This document shows, piece by piece, positions 38,341 to 46,404 of a stretch of DNA of 46,917 bases. How positions within the stretch are numbered: the first letter of the stretch is position 1; each line of letters opens with the position of its first letter. Below the pieces are notes generated by a model, which saw only the letters and a program-made list of their open reading frames with translations, was not told the origin of the DNA and ran no database searches. A program made the position numbers and the translations under genes. Source of the stretch: a virus; the IMG/VR virus record IMGVR_UViG_3300032285_001468, positions 1-46,917 of that record, one strand, 5' to 3'.

Positions 38341-38606
38341 AATATGCCCAGGAATTGACCCCACCACTCCCGACCCCCCAAAATTCTTCGAATTCAGCAG
38401 CTGACCCTTGTCATAGTATTCCAGACAAACGATTAGATGAAAATACGGAAACACCACCCTTATCATTTACAGAATCAGAGTGGGGAGGGGTATCTAATTT
38501 TTGGGAGCAGTTTGAGAAAGTTGATACAGAAAACACCCCCCTTGATGATTTAGGGTCCCCTATAGATGATAATAATATTATGGAGAAAAATGATGAAACC
38601 ACCTAG
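37668..38606 (+). CDS. terS: Terminase small subunit
   Basis: 312 residues. LTHKQKAFAEEIAKGATKAGAYKKAYQSKGTSHTRSREASKLLENPQVSTHVEQI (about 31-87) is the DNA-binding HTH domain of small terminases, which recognises the packaging site. Residues 90-190 are helical (oligomer core). The last 120 are acidic and Pro-rich, longer than usual. No clear ribosome binding site before the ATG (TTATACCC), so initiation may be unusual. The first 70 percent is GC-richer and GATC-dense, the last part AT-rich: a composition break within the gene near 38,340. Confidence 0.82.
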   Translation: MKINRSQIREALDQLPIEEILLGNKAEPNTLTHKQKAFAEEIAKGATKAGAYKKAYQSKGTSHTRSREASKLLENPQVSTHVEQIKLAIEAQKYLFPAHLRALAIQQLTEKALDPTIPPAIQVRCLELIGKMSDVALFQERKEIQQTATTSEAKSKLISTLAEAIRSSRSLSVDRKKDAEDLLKEITGDDPITIDQIPTIEDPAEDNPEDLSAGVQVQTDPEIDEYAQELTPPLPTPQNSSNSAADPCHSIPDKRLDENTETPPLSFTESEWGGVSNFWEQFEKVDTENTPLDDLGSPIDDNNIMEKNDETT

Positions 38607-38724
38607 ACCAGAAACTTATATTATGATTGGCAACATGGCTTATAACTTTGATAACCTTCCTTGGCATAAACGCTGGAAGATTAGGGTTAAACGCTTACTT
38701 GGAATCCGTATAGATGCACTATGA
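38590..38724 (+). CDS. Small hypothetical protein, 44 aa
   Basis: 44 codons from tandem ATGs at 38590/38593 within the end of terS. PRPETYIMIGNMAYNFDNLPWHKRWKIRVKRLLGIRI: a basic, Trp-containing helix at the end. Overlaps both neighbours (17 and 11 bases). Binding site TGGAGAAAA. Modest support. Confidence 0.4.
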   Translation: MMKPPRPETYIMIGNMAYNFDNLPWHKRWKIRVKRLLGIRIDAL

Positions 38725-38932
38725 GAGAATTGACATAAGCATGGTCTATATTCACATTATATGGTCTTTTGTCTTTGCTATCTATATGATAACTACTGTG
38801 ATAGCCATATACACAATCTGTACCGACCTAAAGGATAATAGGGGGCGGGAAGAATTTATTATGGCATTGTTGGTATCGTCATGGTTTGGACTAGCTTATT
38901 GCTTACATATGGCTATAGAAAGTATTAAATGA
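38714..38932 (+). CDS. Small two-span membrane protein
   Basis: 72 residues. Hydrophobic spans at about 12-35 (YIHIIWSFVFAIYMITTVIAIYTI) and 52-68 (FIMALLVSSWFGLAYCLHM), joined by a charged loop (DLKDNRGREE). Start could be 38714 or 38741. Four-base overlap with the next gene. Unknown. Confidence 0.5.
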   Translation: MHYERIDISMVYIHIIWSFVFAIYMITTVIAIYTICTDLKDNRGREEFIMALLVSSWFGLAYCLHMAIESIK

Positions 38933-39123
38933 AAGAATACGAATTAGATAAATCTACGGGTGAATTAACTTGGACCTATGAACCAATGAGTAAAGAAAAT
39001 ATGAATGAGTATTTTTATTCTATTAAGAATCTTATTGTAAGTGAAATAAATGCTCAACATAGCATACCAAACTATAGACTTACTATGATATTAAATATAT
39101 GTGATGAGGCGCTGAATAAATGA
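38929..39123 (+). CDS. Hypothetical protein, 64 aa
   Basis: 64 residues, ATGA overlaps on both sides. KEYELDKSTGELTWTYEPMSKENMNEYFYSIKNLIVSEINAQ: beta start then helix. Unknown. Confidence 0.5.
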   Translation: MKEYELDKSTGELTWTYEPMSKENMNEYFYSIKNLIVSEINAQHSIPNYRLTMILNICDEALNK

Positions 39124-39344
39124 CCCCAGCACAAAAAGAAATCTTTATTATTGTAGATGAGTTTTGGAAAAGGTATGGTTTTGGTCCTACAGTTGATGAT
39201 ATTGTGCGTCTAACGGGCGCAAAAGGTAGGGGTAATATTGCCCGTAAGATGCAGATCCTAATCGAACTTGGGGTTTGCAAAGGGGTAAAGGGGCGGGCAA
39301 GGTCAATTCGACCAGCAGGTTTAAGGGTGAGATCAGTTGAATAG
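39120..39344 (+). CDS. LexA-type winged-helix DNA-binding protein
   Basis: 74 residues. MTPAQKEIFIIVDEFWKRYGFGPTVDDIVRLTGAKGRGNIARKMQILIELGVCKGVKGRARSIRP matches the N-terminal winged helix of LexA: the LT-x2-Q start, G-x-x-PT before the recognition helix and the R-x-I wing. No peptidase domain. It may regulate phage or host promoters, perhaps SOS-like boxes; target unknown. Confidence 0.65.
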   Translation: MTPAQKEIFIIVDEFWKRYGFGPTVDDIVRLTGAKGRGNIARKMQILIELGVCKGVKGRARSIRPAGLRVRSVE

Positions 39345-39360
39345 TTTCTTATTACAGATA

Positions 39361-39510
39361 ATGTACATGACTAAACCTACAGTATCTCATAGGCGTAAGC
39401 GCACAAGGGATATACATTGGAATCGTATAGTCTATGTGACTGTGGGCGAGAACAAATACTGGAATAAAAAGGCTGATAAGCTTAGAGCTAGATTTGAGAA
39501 GTATAGATGA
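39361..39510 (+). CDS. Small basic protein before terminase large subunit
   Basis: 49 codons from ATG 39361 (or 39367); an in-frame TTG at 39337 with GGTGAG upstream is the alternative. Very basic (SHRRKRTRDIHWNRIVYVTVG, KKADKLRARFEKYR). Ends in an ATGA overlap with the large terminase gene. Might bind DNA or RNA; unknown. Confidence 0.45.
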   Translation: MYMTKPTVSHRRKRTRDIHWNRIVYVTVGENKYWNKKADKLRARFEKYR

Positions 39511-41000
39511 GTGATAAAGTATTAGAGCTAATGAATATGCTATCGCCTGAAGAACAGGCTATGGTTTTAGAACAAGTTCGTGAGTATGACAATGCTTTGC
39601 TTCGTGAAGAAGGCGTAGAAGACTTTATGAAGTTTGTAACAACAATGTGGCCAGGATTTATTCATGGGCGTCACCATGCTTTAATGGCTAGAAAGTTTGA
39701 GGATATAGCAAATGGAAAAATTAAGCGTCTTATTATTAACATGCCTCCTCGTCATACTAAGTCTGAGTTTGCATCTTATTTACTTCCTGCTTGGTTCCTA
39801 GGACGTTTTCCTGGCAAAAAGATTATTCAGTGTTCAAATACAGCAGAATTAGCAGTTGGGTTTGGACGAAAGGTAAGAAATCTGGTAGACTCTGAAGTCT
39901 ATGGTAAAATATTCCCAAATGTCGCCTTACGTTCTGACTCTAAAGCTGCTGGTCGTTGGAGTACTAATGCTAATGGTGAGTACTTTGCTATTGGTGTGGG
40001 TGGTACTGTCACTGGTAAAGGAGCTGATCTTCTCATCATTGATGACCCGCATTCGGAACAAGAAGCAGCGTTAGCCGCTGGAGACCCATCAGTATACGAT
40101 AAAGTTTTTGAGTGGTACACATCAGGACCTCGTCAACGTTTACAGCCAGGAGGTTCTATTGTAGTCGTTATGACTCGTTGGGCTAAACGAGATCTTACTG
40201 GCAAGATTATTCAAGGCATGGTTGACCGTGATGGCGATGAGTGGGAAATCATTGAACTTCCAGCTATTCTACCAAGTGAGAAACCTTTATGGCCAGAGTT
40301 TTGGTCATATGAAGAATTAGATAAACTACGTATTGAATTGCCTTTATCTAAATGGCAAGCACAGTATCAACAAGACCCAACCTCTGAAGAAGGCGCTTTA
40401 GTTAAGCGTGAATGGTGGCAAGTGTGGGAAAAAGAACAACCGCCACGATGTGAATTTATTATTCAAAGCTGGGATACAGCTTTTACCAAATCAGAACGTG
40501 CCGACTATTCTGCATGCACAACTTGGGGCGTTTTCTATAAAGATGAAAATGAAAATGACCCGCATATTATTTTGCTTGACGCATTAAAAGAACGCATGGA
40601 GTTTCCTGAGCTAAAGACTAGAGCTATGGAATACTACACAGACTGGCAACCCGATGCATTCATCGTGGAAGCCAAAGCATCAGGTGCGCCTTTAATTTTT
40701 GAACTAAGACGGATGGGAATCCCAGTTCAAGAATTTACGCCAACTCGTGGTAACGACAAGATATCACGGGTCAACTCGGTGAGCGATTTATTTGCTTCGG
40801 GTAAGGTGTGGGCGCCAAGAAGACGTTGGGCAGAAGAAGTTATAGAAGAAATGGCAGCATTTCCTAACTCAGATCACGATGACTTAGTTGACTCTGCAAC
40901 CCAAGCACTTATTAGATTTAGACGTGGAGGCTTTGTAACCCTGCCTTCAGACGAGCCAGATGAACCCCGTGAGTTCCGCAGAAAGGTGGCTTATTATTGA
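39507..41000 (+). CDS. terL: Terminase large subunit
   Basis: 497 residues. ATPase: INMPPRHTKSEF (Walker A variant, near residue 77-88), then LLIIDDPHSE (Walker B with catalytic acid, near 174-183) and a coupling TRW motif (VVMTRWAKRD). Nuclease: IIQSWDTAFTKSERADYSACTTWGV (first Asp, near 320-343), VEAKASG and the last DDLVDS acid pair. It powers packaging and cuts DNA into genome lengths. The PPRH-T-KS loop has Thr where many have Gly, still fitting a P-loop. Confidence 0.93.
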   Translation: MSDKVLELMNMLSPEEQAMVLEQVREYDNALLREEGVEDFMKFVTTMWPGFIHGRHHALMARKFEDIANGKIKRLIINMPPRHTKSEFASYLLPAWFLGRFPGKKIIQCSNTAELAVGFGRKVRNLVDSEVYGKIFPNVALRSDSKAAGRWSTNANGEYFAIGVGGTVTGKGADLLIIDDPHSEQEAALAAGDPSVYDKVFEWYTSGPRQRLQPGGSIVVVMTRWAKRDLTGKIIQGMVDRDGDEWEIIELPAILPSEKPLWPEFWSYEELDKLRIELPLSKWQAQYQQDPTSEEGALVKREWWQVWEKEQPPRCEFIIQSWDTAFTKSERADYSACTTWGVFYKDENENDPHIILLDALKERMEFPELKTRAMEYYTDWQPDAFIVEAKASGAPLIFELRRMGIPVQEFTPTRGNDKISRVNSVSDLFASGKVWAPRRRWAEEVIEEMAAFPNSDHDDLVDSATQALIRFRRGGFVTLPSDEPDEPREFRRKVAYY

Positions 41001-41041
41001 TAAAAAGGTTAAAATATTGTATCTACCATTAAAGGATTATT

Positions 41042-43540
41042 ATGTCAATTGATAAAGCCCTCTACGAAGCTCCTCAAGGTCTAGCAGGTATAGACGCCCA
41101 AAAACCAGATATGGAAATAGAAATTGTAAATCCAGATGCCGTTCATATGAATATAGATGGCTTGGAAATCAATTTAGGTCCAGAAGAAAAGGATAAAGAG
41201 GACTTTGCCGATAACTTAGCTGAATACATGGATGAAGGTGAGTTAGCTGAACTTGCTGGTGATTTAGTTGGCGACTTTGATTCTGATGTAGATTCAAGAC
41301 GTGACTGGATCCAAACCTACGTAGATGGTTTAGATTTATTAGGTTTAAAAATTGACGAACGTGCAGAACCATGGGATGGCGCTTGTGGTGTTTATCACCC
41401 TATCTTAGCTGAAGCAGTAACCAAATTCCAATCAGAAACAATCATGGATACATTCCCAGCATCTGGCCCAGTAAAAGGCGAGATTGTGGGTAAAGAAACA
41501 CAAGAGAAAAAAGATGCTATGGAGCGTGTCGTTGCTGACATGAACTATGAGCTTACAGATAACATGCCAGAGTATAGACCTGAACATGAAAGAATGTTAT
41601 GGGGCGTAGCTTTATCTGGTAACGGATTTAAAAAAGTTTATGTAGATGCAGCATTAGATCGTCAAGTATCTATGTATGTTCCAGCAGAAGATTTAGTGAT
41701 GCCATATGGTGCATCAAGTCTTGAAGCTGCTGAACGTGTTACACATGTGATGCGTAAAACAGAAAATGAATTAAAGCGTTTACAATTAGCTGGATTCTAT
41801 CGTGATGTAGATATTGGTGATCCACAAAGCAATTTAGATGAAGTTGAAAAGAAGATTGCAGAGAAGTTAGGCTTCCGTGCAACGACTGATGATCGTTATA
41901 AGATTTTAGAAATGCATGTTGACTTAGACCTTCCAGGTTTTGAACATACAGATGATAAAGGTAAACCTACAGGATTAGCACTTCCATATGTAGTTACCAT
42001 TGAAAAGAATACATCTACCATTTTAGCTATTAGACGTAACTGGGAACCAGATGATACTACTCATCAAAAACGTCAGCACTTTGTACATTACACATACATA
42101 CCAGGTTTTGGTATTTATGCGTTTGGTCTTATCCACTTAATAGGCGGTTTTGCTAAATCTGGAACATCCATACTTAGACAATTAGTAGACGCTGGATCAC
42201 TAGCAAACCTACCTGGTGGATTTAAAACAAGAGGCCTTAGAGTTAAAGGTGATGATACACCAATTGCCCCAGGCGAATTTAGAGATGTAGATGTTCCATC
42301 TGGCACGATGAAAGATAACATCATGCCATTACCTTACAAAGAACCATCACAAACGCTTATCCAATTACTGAATCAAATCATTGATGAAGGTAGACGTTTT
42401 GCTGCAGCTGGAGACTTAAAAGTTTCCGACATGTCAGCGAATAGTCCAGTAGGCACTACATTAGCTATTCTAGAAAGAACTCTCAAAGTGATGTCAGCTA
42501 TTCAAGCTCGTATTCACTTTGCAATGAAAAAAGAATTTAGACTTCTTAAGTCTATTATTGCAGACTATGCACCAAAGGATTATTCATATGAACCTTCTAC
42601 TGGTGATCGCAAGGCACGTAAATCTGATTACTCATTAGTTAATATTATTCCTGTATCAGATCCTAATGCAGCTACCATGTCACAAAAGGTAGTTCAATAT
42701 CAAGCCGTATTACAACTTTCACAAACAGCTCCACAACTTTATAACTTACCTTATTTACATCGCCAAATGCTAGAAGCATTAGGCATTAAGAATGCAGATA
42801 AGTTAGTAGCTATTCCAGAAGATATGAAACCAGTGAATGCTGTATCAGAAAATGTACAGGTATTAGCAGGTAAGCCATTAAAAGCATTTATGTTCCAAGA
42901 CCATGAATCACATATCAAGATTCATATGGCTATGATGGATGATCCAAAAATCAAACAAGCAATTGGTCAAAATCCACAAGCGCCATTAATTGCAGCTGCA
43001 TTACAAGCTCATATTACAGAACATGTTGGCATGGAATATCAAAGAAGATTAGAACAAATGGCTGGTATGTCTATACCTAACTTTGATGACAATGATCAAC
43101 ATATGTCACCACAAATGGAAATGGCAATTACACAAGCCGCTGTTCCTTTTGCTCAACAATTGCTTAATCAAAATCAAACTGCTATTGCAGCTCAACAAGC
43201 ACAACAAGCAGCTCAAGATCCAATTATTCAAATGCAACTTCAAGAGTTAAAACTTAAAGCTCAAGAAGTAGATTTGAAGATGAAGAAATTACAGATTGAA
43301 GCAGCTTCTAAAGCAGATCAACTTGAGATTGAAAAACAAAGATTAGCTACTCAAGAGAAAATTGCTGGTATGCAAGTAGGCGCTAAGATCCAATCTGAAA
43401 AAGCACATCTAGCTTCTAAAGAAAGATTAGAAGGAATGAAGATTGGTAGTGACATTGGAAAATCAAAAGCTCAAATGTCTATGCAAGAAAAGCAAATGGA
43501 AAAACAAAACAAACAACCTTCAAACAAGGAAACTAAATGA
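41042..43540 (+). CDS. Portal protein, P22-like
   Basis: 832 residues. The N-terminal half (DWIQTYVDGLDLLGLK, EPWDGACGVYHPILAEAVTKFQSETIMDTFPASGPV, YVPAEDLVMPYGASSLEAAERVTHVM, FGLIHLIGGFAKSGTSILRQLVDAGSL) is the phage portal type of P22 and relatives. Residues about 660-830 are a long Gln/Lys/Ala-rich helical barrel. The dodecamer forms the DNA gate of the head. A binding site AAAGGATTATT and a 41-base gap precede it. Length is normal for barrel-bearing P22-type portals. Confidence 0.9.
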   Translation: MSIDKALYEAPQGLAGIDAQKPDMEIEIVNPDAVHMNIDGLEINLGPEEKDKEDFADNLAEYMDEGELAELAGDLVGDFDSDVDSRRDWIQTYVDGLDLLGLKIDERAEPWDGACGVYHPILAEAVTKFQSETIMDTFPASGPVKGEIVGKETQEKKDAMERVVADMNYELTDNMPEYRPEHERMLWGVALSGNGFKKVYVDAALDRQVSMYVPAEDLVMPYGASSLEAAERVTHVMRKTENELKRLQLAGFYRDVDIGDPQSNLDEVEKKIAEKLGFRATTDDRYKILEMHVDLDLPGFEHTDDKGKPTGLALPYVVTIEKNTSTILAIRRNWEPDDTTHQKRQHFVHYTYIPGFGIYAFGLIHLIGGFAKSGTSILRQLVDAGSLANLPGGFKTRGLRVKGDDTPIAPGEFRDVDVPSGTMKDNIMPLPYKEPSQTLIQLLNQIIDEGRRFAAAGDLKVSDMSANSPVGTTLAILERTLKVMSAIQARIHFAMKKEFRLLKSIIADYAPKDYSYEPSTGDRKARKSDYSLVNIIPVSDPNAATMSQKVVQYQAVLQLSQTAPQLYNLPYLHRQMLEALGIKNADKLVAIPEDMKPVNAVSENVQVLAGKPLKAFMFQDHESHIKIHMAMMDDPKIKQAIGQNPQAPLIAAALQAHITEHVGMEYQRRLEQMAGMSIPNFDDNDQHMSPQMEMAITQAAVPFAQQLLNQNQTAIAAQQAQQAAQDPIIQMQLQELKLKAQEVDLKMKKLQIEAASKADQLEIEKQRLATQEKIAGMQVGAKIQSEKAHLASKERLEGMKIGSDIGKSKAQMSMQEKQMEKQNKQPSNKETK

Positions 43541-43725
43541 ATGAATTAGAAGCAGTTATAAGAGAAATAAATGAGCAAGTAGCAAACCTACAAGAACATT
43601 TAGGTACTGGCATGGCCAAAGACTATGTTGAATACCAAAATATATGCGGAAAGATCTCAGGTCTTCTTACTGTATATCGTTATATTAAAGACCTAAAACA
43701 ACACATGGAGAACTCGGATGAGTGA
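43537..43725 (+). CDS. Hypothetical protein, 62 aa
   Basis: 62 residues in an ATGA overlap with portal and an 8-base overlap with the next. Helical coiled coil (ELEAVIREINEQVANLQEHLGTGMAKDYVEYQNICGKISGLLTVYRYIKDL). Many P22-like phages have such a small protein after the portal; role unknown. Confidence 0.6.
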   Translation: MNELEAVIREINEQVANLQEHLGTGMAKDYVEYQNICGKISGLLTVYRYIKDLKQHMENSDE

Positions 43726-44128
43726 AATACTAATCGGATCAAACCCCGATGATGTAAATAGTAATACCGTTCTGCCTCAAACAGCAGAAGAAAAAGCAAG
43801 ACAACTTCCAGAGCCAATGGGTTATCGCATTTTATGCGCACTCCCAGAAGCTGAAAATACATTTGAAAGCGGATTAGCAAAATCTGCTGAGACAATGCGT
43901 AATGAAGAAGTATTATCTACAGTATTTTTCGTAGTTAAACTTGGTCCTGATTGTTATAAAGATGAAAAACGTTTCCCGACTGGCCCTTGGTGTAAGGAAG
44001 GTGACTTTATCTTAGCTAGACCAAACTCTGGCACACGATTAAAGATTCATGGTCGTGAATTTAGAATAATCAATGATGATTCTGTCGAGGGAATTGTGCA
44101 AGATCCTCGTGGCATCAGTAGAGTTTAA
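43718..44128 (+). CDS. GroES/Cpn10-like co-chaperonin
   Basis: 136 residues. After a 30-residue tail comes PMGYRILCALPEAENTFESGLAKSAETMRNEEVLSTVFFVVKLGPD, then WCKEGDFILARPNSGTRLKIHGREFRIINDDSVEGIVQDP. Beta strands, the mobile-loop-like segment (about 49-64), and the GD-x(3,4)-P and the final hydrophobic strand match the Cpn10 fold. Placed between portal and scaffold, so it probably helps the host GroEL fold the capsid protein, like T4 gp31. The mobile-loop fit is not certain. Confidence 0.68.
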   Translation: MSEILIGSNPDDVNSNTVLPQTAEEKARQLPEPMGYRILCALPEAENTFESGLAKSAETMRNEEVLSTVFFVVKLGPDCYKDEKRFPTGPWCKEGDFILARPNSGTRLKIHGREFRIINDDSVEGIVQDPRGISRV

Positions 44129-44139
44129 GGAGAAATATT

Positions 44140-45102
44140 ATGGCAGAAGAATTCCAATTTCCTGATGAAATAGAAGAACAGGAAAAAAAGGTAGAAGTAC
44201 CTGCAGAATCTGATGTAGAAATTGAGGTGATTGATGATCGCCCAGAAGAAGATCAGAAAAATGCAGCGCCACTACCAAAAGAAATCGTAGAAGACATTGA
44301 AAAAGATGACTTGGAAGAGTATTCCAAGGAAGCTAAACAACGTTTACTACAAATGAAGAAGCTTATTAACGATGAACGTAGAGAAAAAGAACAAGCTTTA
44401 CGTGAACAACAAGAAGCAATTCGTGTAGCACAACAAATTATTGAAGAAAACAAGAAGCTTAGGGGTGATTTAACCTCAGGTGAGAAGGTTTTAGTTGATA
44501 ATGTTAAGGTTTCAGCTGCACGAGATCTTGAAATGGCTAAAAAAGCCTATAAAGATGCGTATGATTCTGGTGATTCAGAACTTTTAGTAGAAGCTCAGGA
44601 GAAATTGACTGAAGCCAAGCTAAAAATGAACCAATATGAGAATTATAAGTATCAATATGATGAAGAATCTTTCAAAAATCAAGAAAATACTGTACAATCA
44701 CAGTTACAACAGTCACAACCTGCTCGTTTGGATTCAAAAACCCAAGCATGGCTAGACAAAAATAGCTGGTATGGTACAGATGACGACATGAGTTTCCTCG
44801 CAATGGGTATTCATAGAAGACTAGAACGTGATGGAGTTCAAATTGGCTCCGATAACTACTGGAATTCAATTGATACCGAAATGCGTAAACGATTTCCAGA
44901 GAAATTTGCTGGTGAATCACCTGCTGAAACCAAAGATTCAAGCAGACAAAAATCCTCAACGGTCGTAGCGCCTGCTACACGTTCTACATCCCCAAAAAAG
45001 ATTAGACTGACGCAGACACAATTAGCTTTGGCTAAGAAATTTAAACTTTCTCCAGAGCAATATGCTATGGAATTAACTAAATTGGAGTCCCAAAATGGCT
45101 GA
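44140..45102 (+). CDS. Capsid scaffold protein
   Basis: 320 residues, highly charged. An acidic start (DEIEEQEKKVEVPAESDVEIEVIDDRPEED), then a long coiled coil (about 60-160; RLLQMKKLINDERREKEQALREQQEAIRVAQQIIEENKKL), and a basic C-terminus (SPKKIRLTQTQLALAKKFKLSPEQYAMEL) of the kind that binds capsid protein. Position before the capsid gene and layout fit the P22/lambda-type scaffold. Binding site AAGGAGAAA. Confidence 0.78.
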   Translation: MAEEFQFPDEIEEQEKKVEVPAESDVEIEVIDDRPEEDQKNAAPLPKEIVEDIEKDDLEEYSKEAKQRLLQMKKLINDERREKEQALREQQEAIRVAQQIIEENKKLRGDLTSGEKVLVDNVKVSAARDLEMAKKAYKDAYDSGDSELLVEAQEKLTEAKLKMNQYENYKYQYDEESFKNQENTVQSQLQQSQPARLDSKTQAWLDKNSWYGTDDDMSFLAMGIHRRLERDGVQIGSDNYWNSIDTEMRKRFPEKFAGESPAETKDSSRQKSSTVVAPATRSTSPKKIRLTQTQLALAKKFKLSPEQYAMELTKLESQNG

Positions 45103-45544
45103 AAATAGAATTCCCCGTGAAGTAGATGACCGTCAACAACAAGAGCGTCCAAAAGCTTGGACACCTCCAGAGTTGTTACCAGAACCTGATAAACAACCAG
45201 GTTTTGCGTATAGATGGATTAGAGTTTCAATGTTAAATGTAGCAGATCCCCGTAATCTTTCCATGAGAATGCGTGAAGGTTGGGAACCTGTCTCCATTAA
45301 CGAGCAACCTAAATTTAAGTTGTTAGCTGATCCCAATAGTCAATATAAAGACAACATTGAGATTGGCGGGCTATTACTTTGTAAGGCTCCTGAGGAGTTT
45401 GTTAAACAACGTATGGAATACGAAGCTAACATGACTCAATCTCAAGCCGATGCAGTAGATAATAGTTTTATGCGCCAGAATGATGCACGTATGCCTCTTT
45501 TCTCTGAGAAGAAGTCTACCGTATCTTTTGGTAAAAAAGACTAA
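45095..45544 (+). CDS. Conserved capsid-module protein, 149 aa
   Basis: 149 residues. WTPPELLPEPDKQPGFAYRWIRVSMLNVADPRNLSMRMREGWEPV, then IGGLLLCKAPEEFVKQRMEY, TQSQADAVDNSFMRQNDARMPLF and the ending KSTVSFG are all widely conserved in aquatic phages beside scaffold and capsid genes. Role unknown; a head-assembly or minor head protein is likely. Eight-base overlap with the scaffold gene. Confidence 0.72.
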   Translation: MAENRIPREVDDRQQQERPKAWTPPELLPEPDKQPGFAYRWIRVSMLNVADPRNLSMRMREGWEPVSINEQPKFKLLADPNSQYKDNIEIGGLLLCKAPEEFVKQRMEYEANMTQSQADAVDNSFMRQNDARMPLFSEKKSTVSFGKKD

Positions 45545-45566
45545 CATTAACAATTAGGAGTAAAAT

Positions 45567-46391
45567 ATGGCTTATCCAACCGTTTCAGCACCATATGGTT
45601 TGAAGCCCGTTAATCTTATTGGTGGTCAAGTTTTTTCTGGATCAACACGTAACTACACAATCCAAAATAACTATGGCACATCAATTTATTACGGTGATTT
45701 CGTTACACTCTCTAGTGGTTTAGTTACTCGTGCTGCTGTTACATCTAGCACATCAGGTAAACAAACTATTGGTATATTTTTAGGCTGTTCTTATACAAGC
45801 CCAACAACAGGTCAAAAATTATTTAGCCAATATTACCCAGCTAGTACAGCTGCTGGTGATATTCAAGCTATTGTTTGTGACGACCCAGATACAGTTTTCA
45901 AGACAGCTATGGTTTCAGCAGCTGGCGGAACAACTATTTCATCTGCATCACAAGCAATCGTAGGTTTAAATTTAGCAGGTTCAGATCTTGCTGGTAGTAT
46001 AGCTACTGGTAACTCATCTAACGCAGCTGTTTCACCTACAACTACACCTTCAACAGGTTTAGCTTTACGTGTATTAAGTTTAGTTCCAGATACAGCTAGT
46101 GCAGTTTCTGCAACTGGTTCAGTATCAGCAGGTACAACAATTACATTAACAGGCACTGGTTTACCAAGCGCTATTGTTTCAGGTACAGATGTAGCATACT
46201 TGAATTCAGCTGGCCAACTTGTTCAAACAGGTGCTTATGTAAACAACGCAAGCGGTTACGCAGCTGGATCAACGTCAATTGTGGTTAATGCCTCAATTAC
46301 AATTCCTAGCGGCTCAACCATTGTTTTCACTCAATATCCAGAAGTACTTGTGAAGATCAACTTTGGTATTCACAACTACTACGCAGCTTAA
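45567..46391 (+). CDS. Head decoration/structural protein
   Basis: 274 residues. YPTVSAPYGLKPVNLIGGQVFSGSTRNYTIQNNYGTSIYYGDFVTL is a conserved opening in decoration or capsid-linked proteins of aquatic phages. The rest is a series of Ser/Thr/Gly beta strands (ITLTGTGLPSAIVSG) and a conserved end (VLVKINFGIHNYYA). Adjacent to major capsid protein, binding site TTAGGAGT. Likely a capsid surface protein. Confidence 0.7.
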   Translation: MAYPTVSAPYGLKPVNLIGGQVFSGSTRNYTIQNNYGTSIYYGDFVTLSSGLVTRAAVTSSTSGKQTIGIFLGCSYTSPTTGQKLFSQYYPASTAAGDIQAIVCDDPDTVFKTAMVSAAGGTTISSASQAIVGLNLAGSDLAGSIATGNSSNAAVSPTTTPSTGLALRVLSLVPDTASAVSATGSVSAGTTITLTGTGLPSAIVSGTDVAYLNSAGQLVQTGAYVNNASGYAAGSTSIVVNASITIPSGSTIVFTQYPEVLVKINFGIHNYYAA

Positions 46392-46404
46392 GGAGTAATA
46401 TAAT

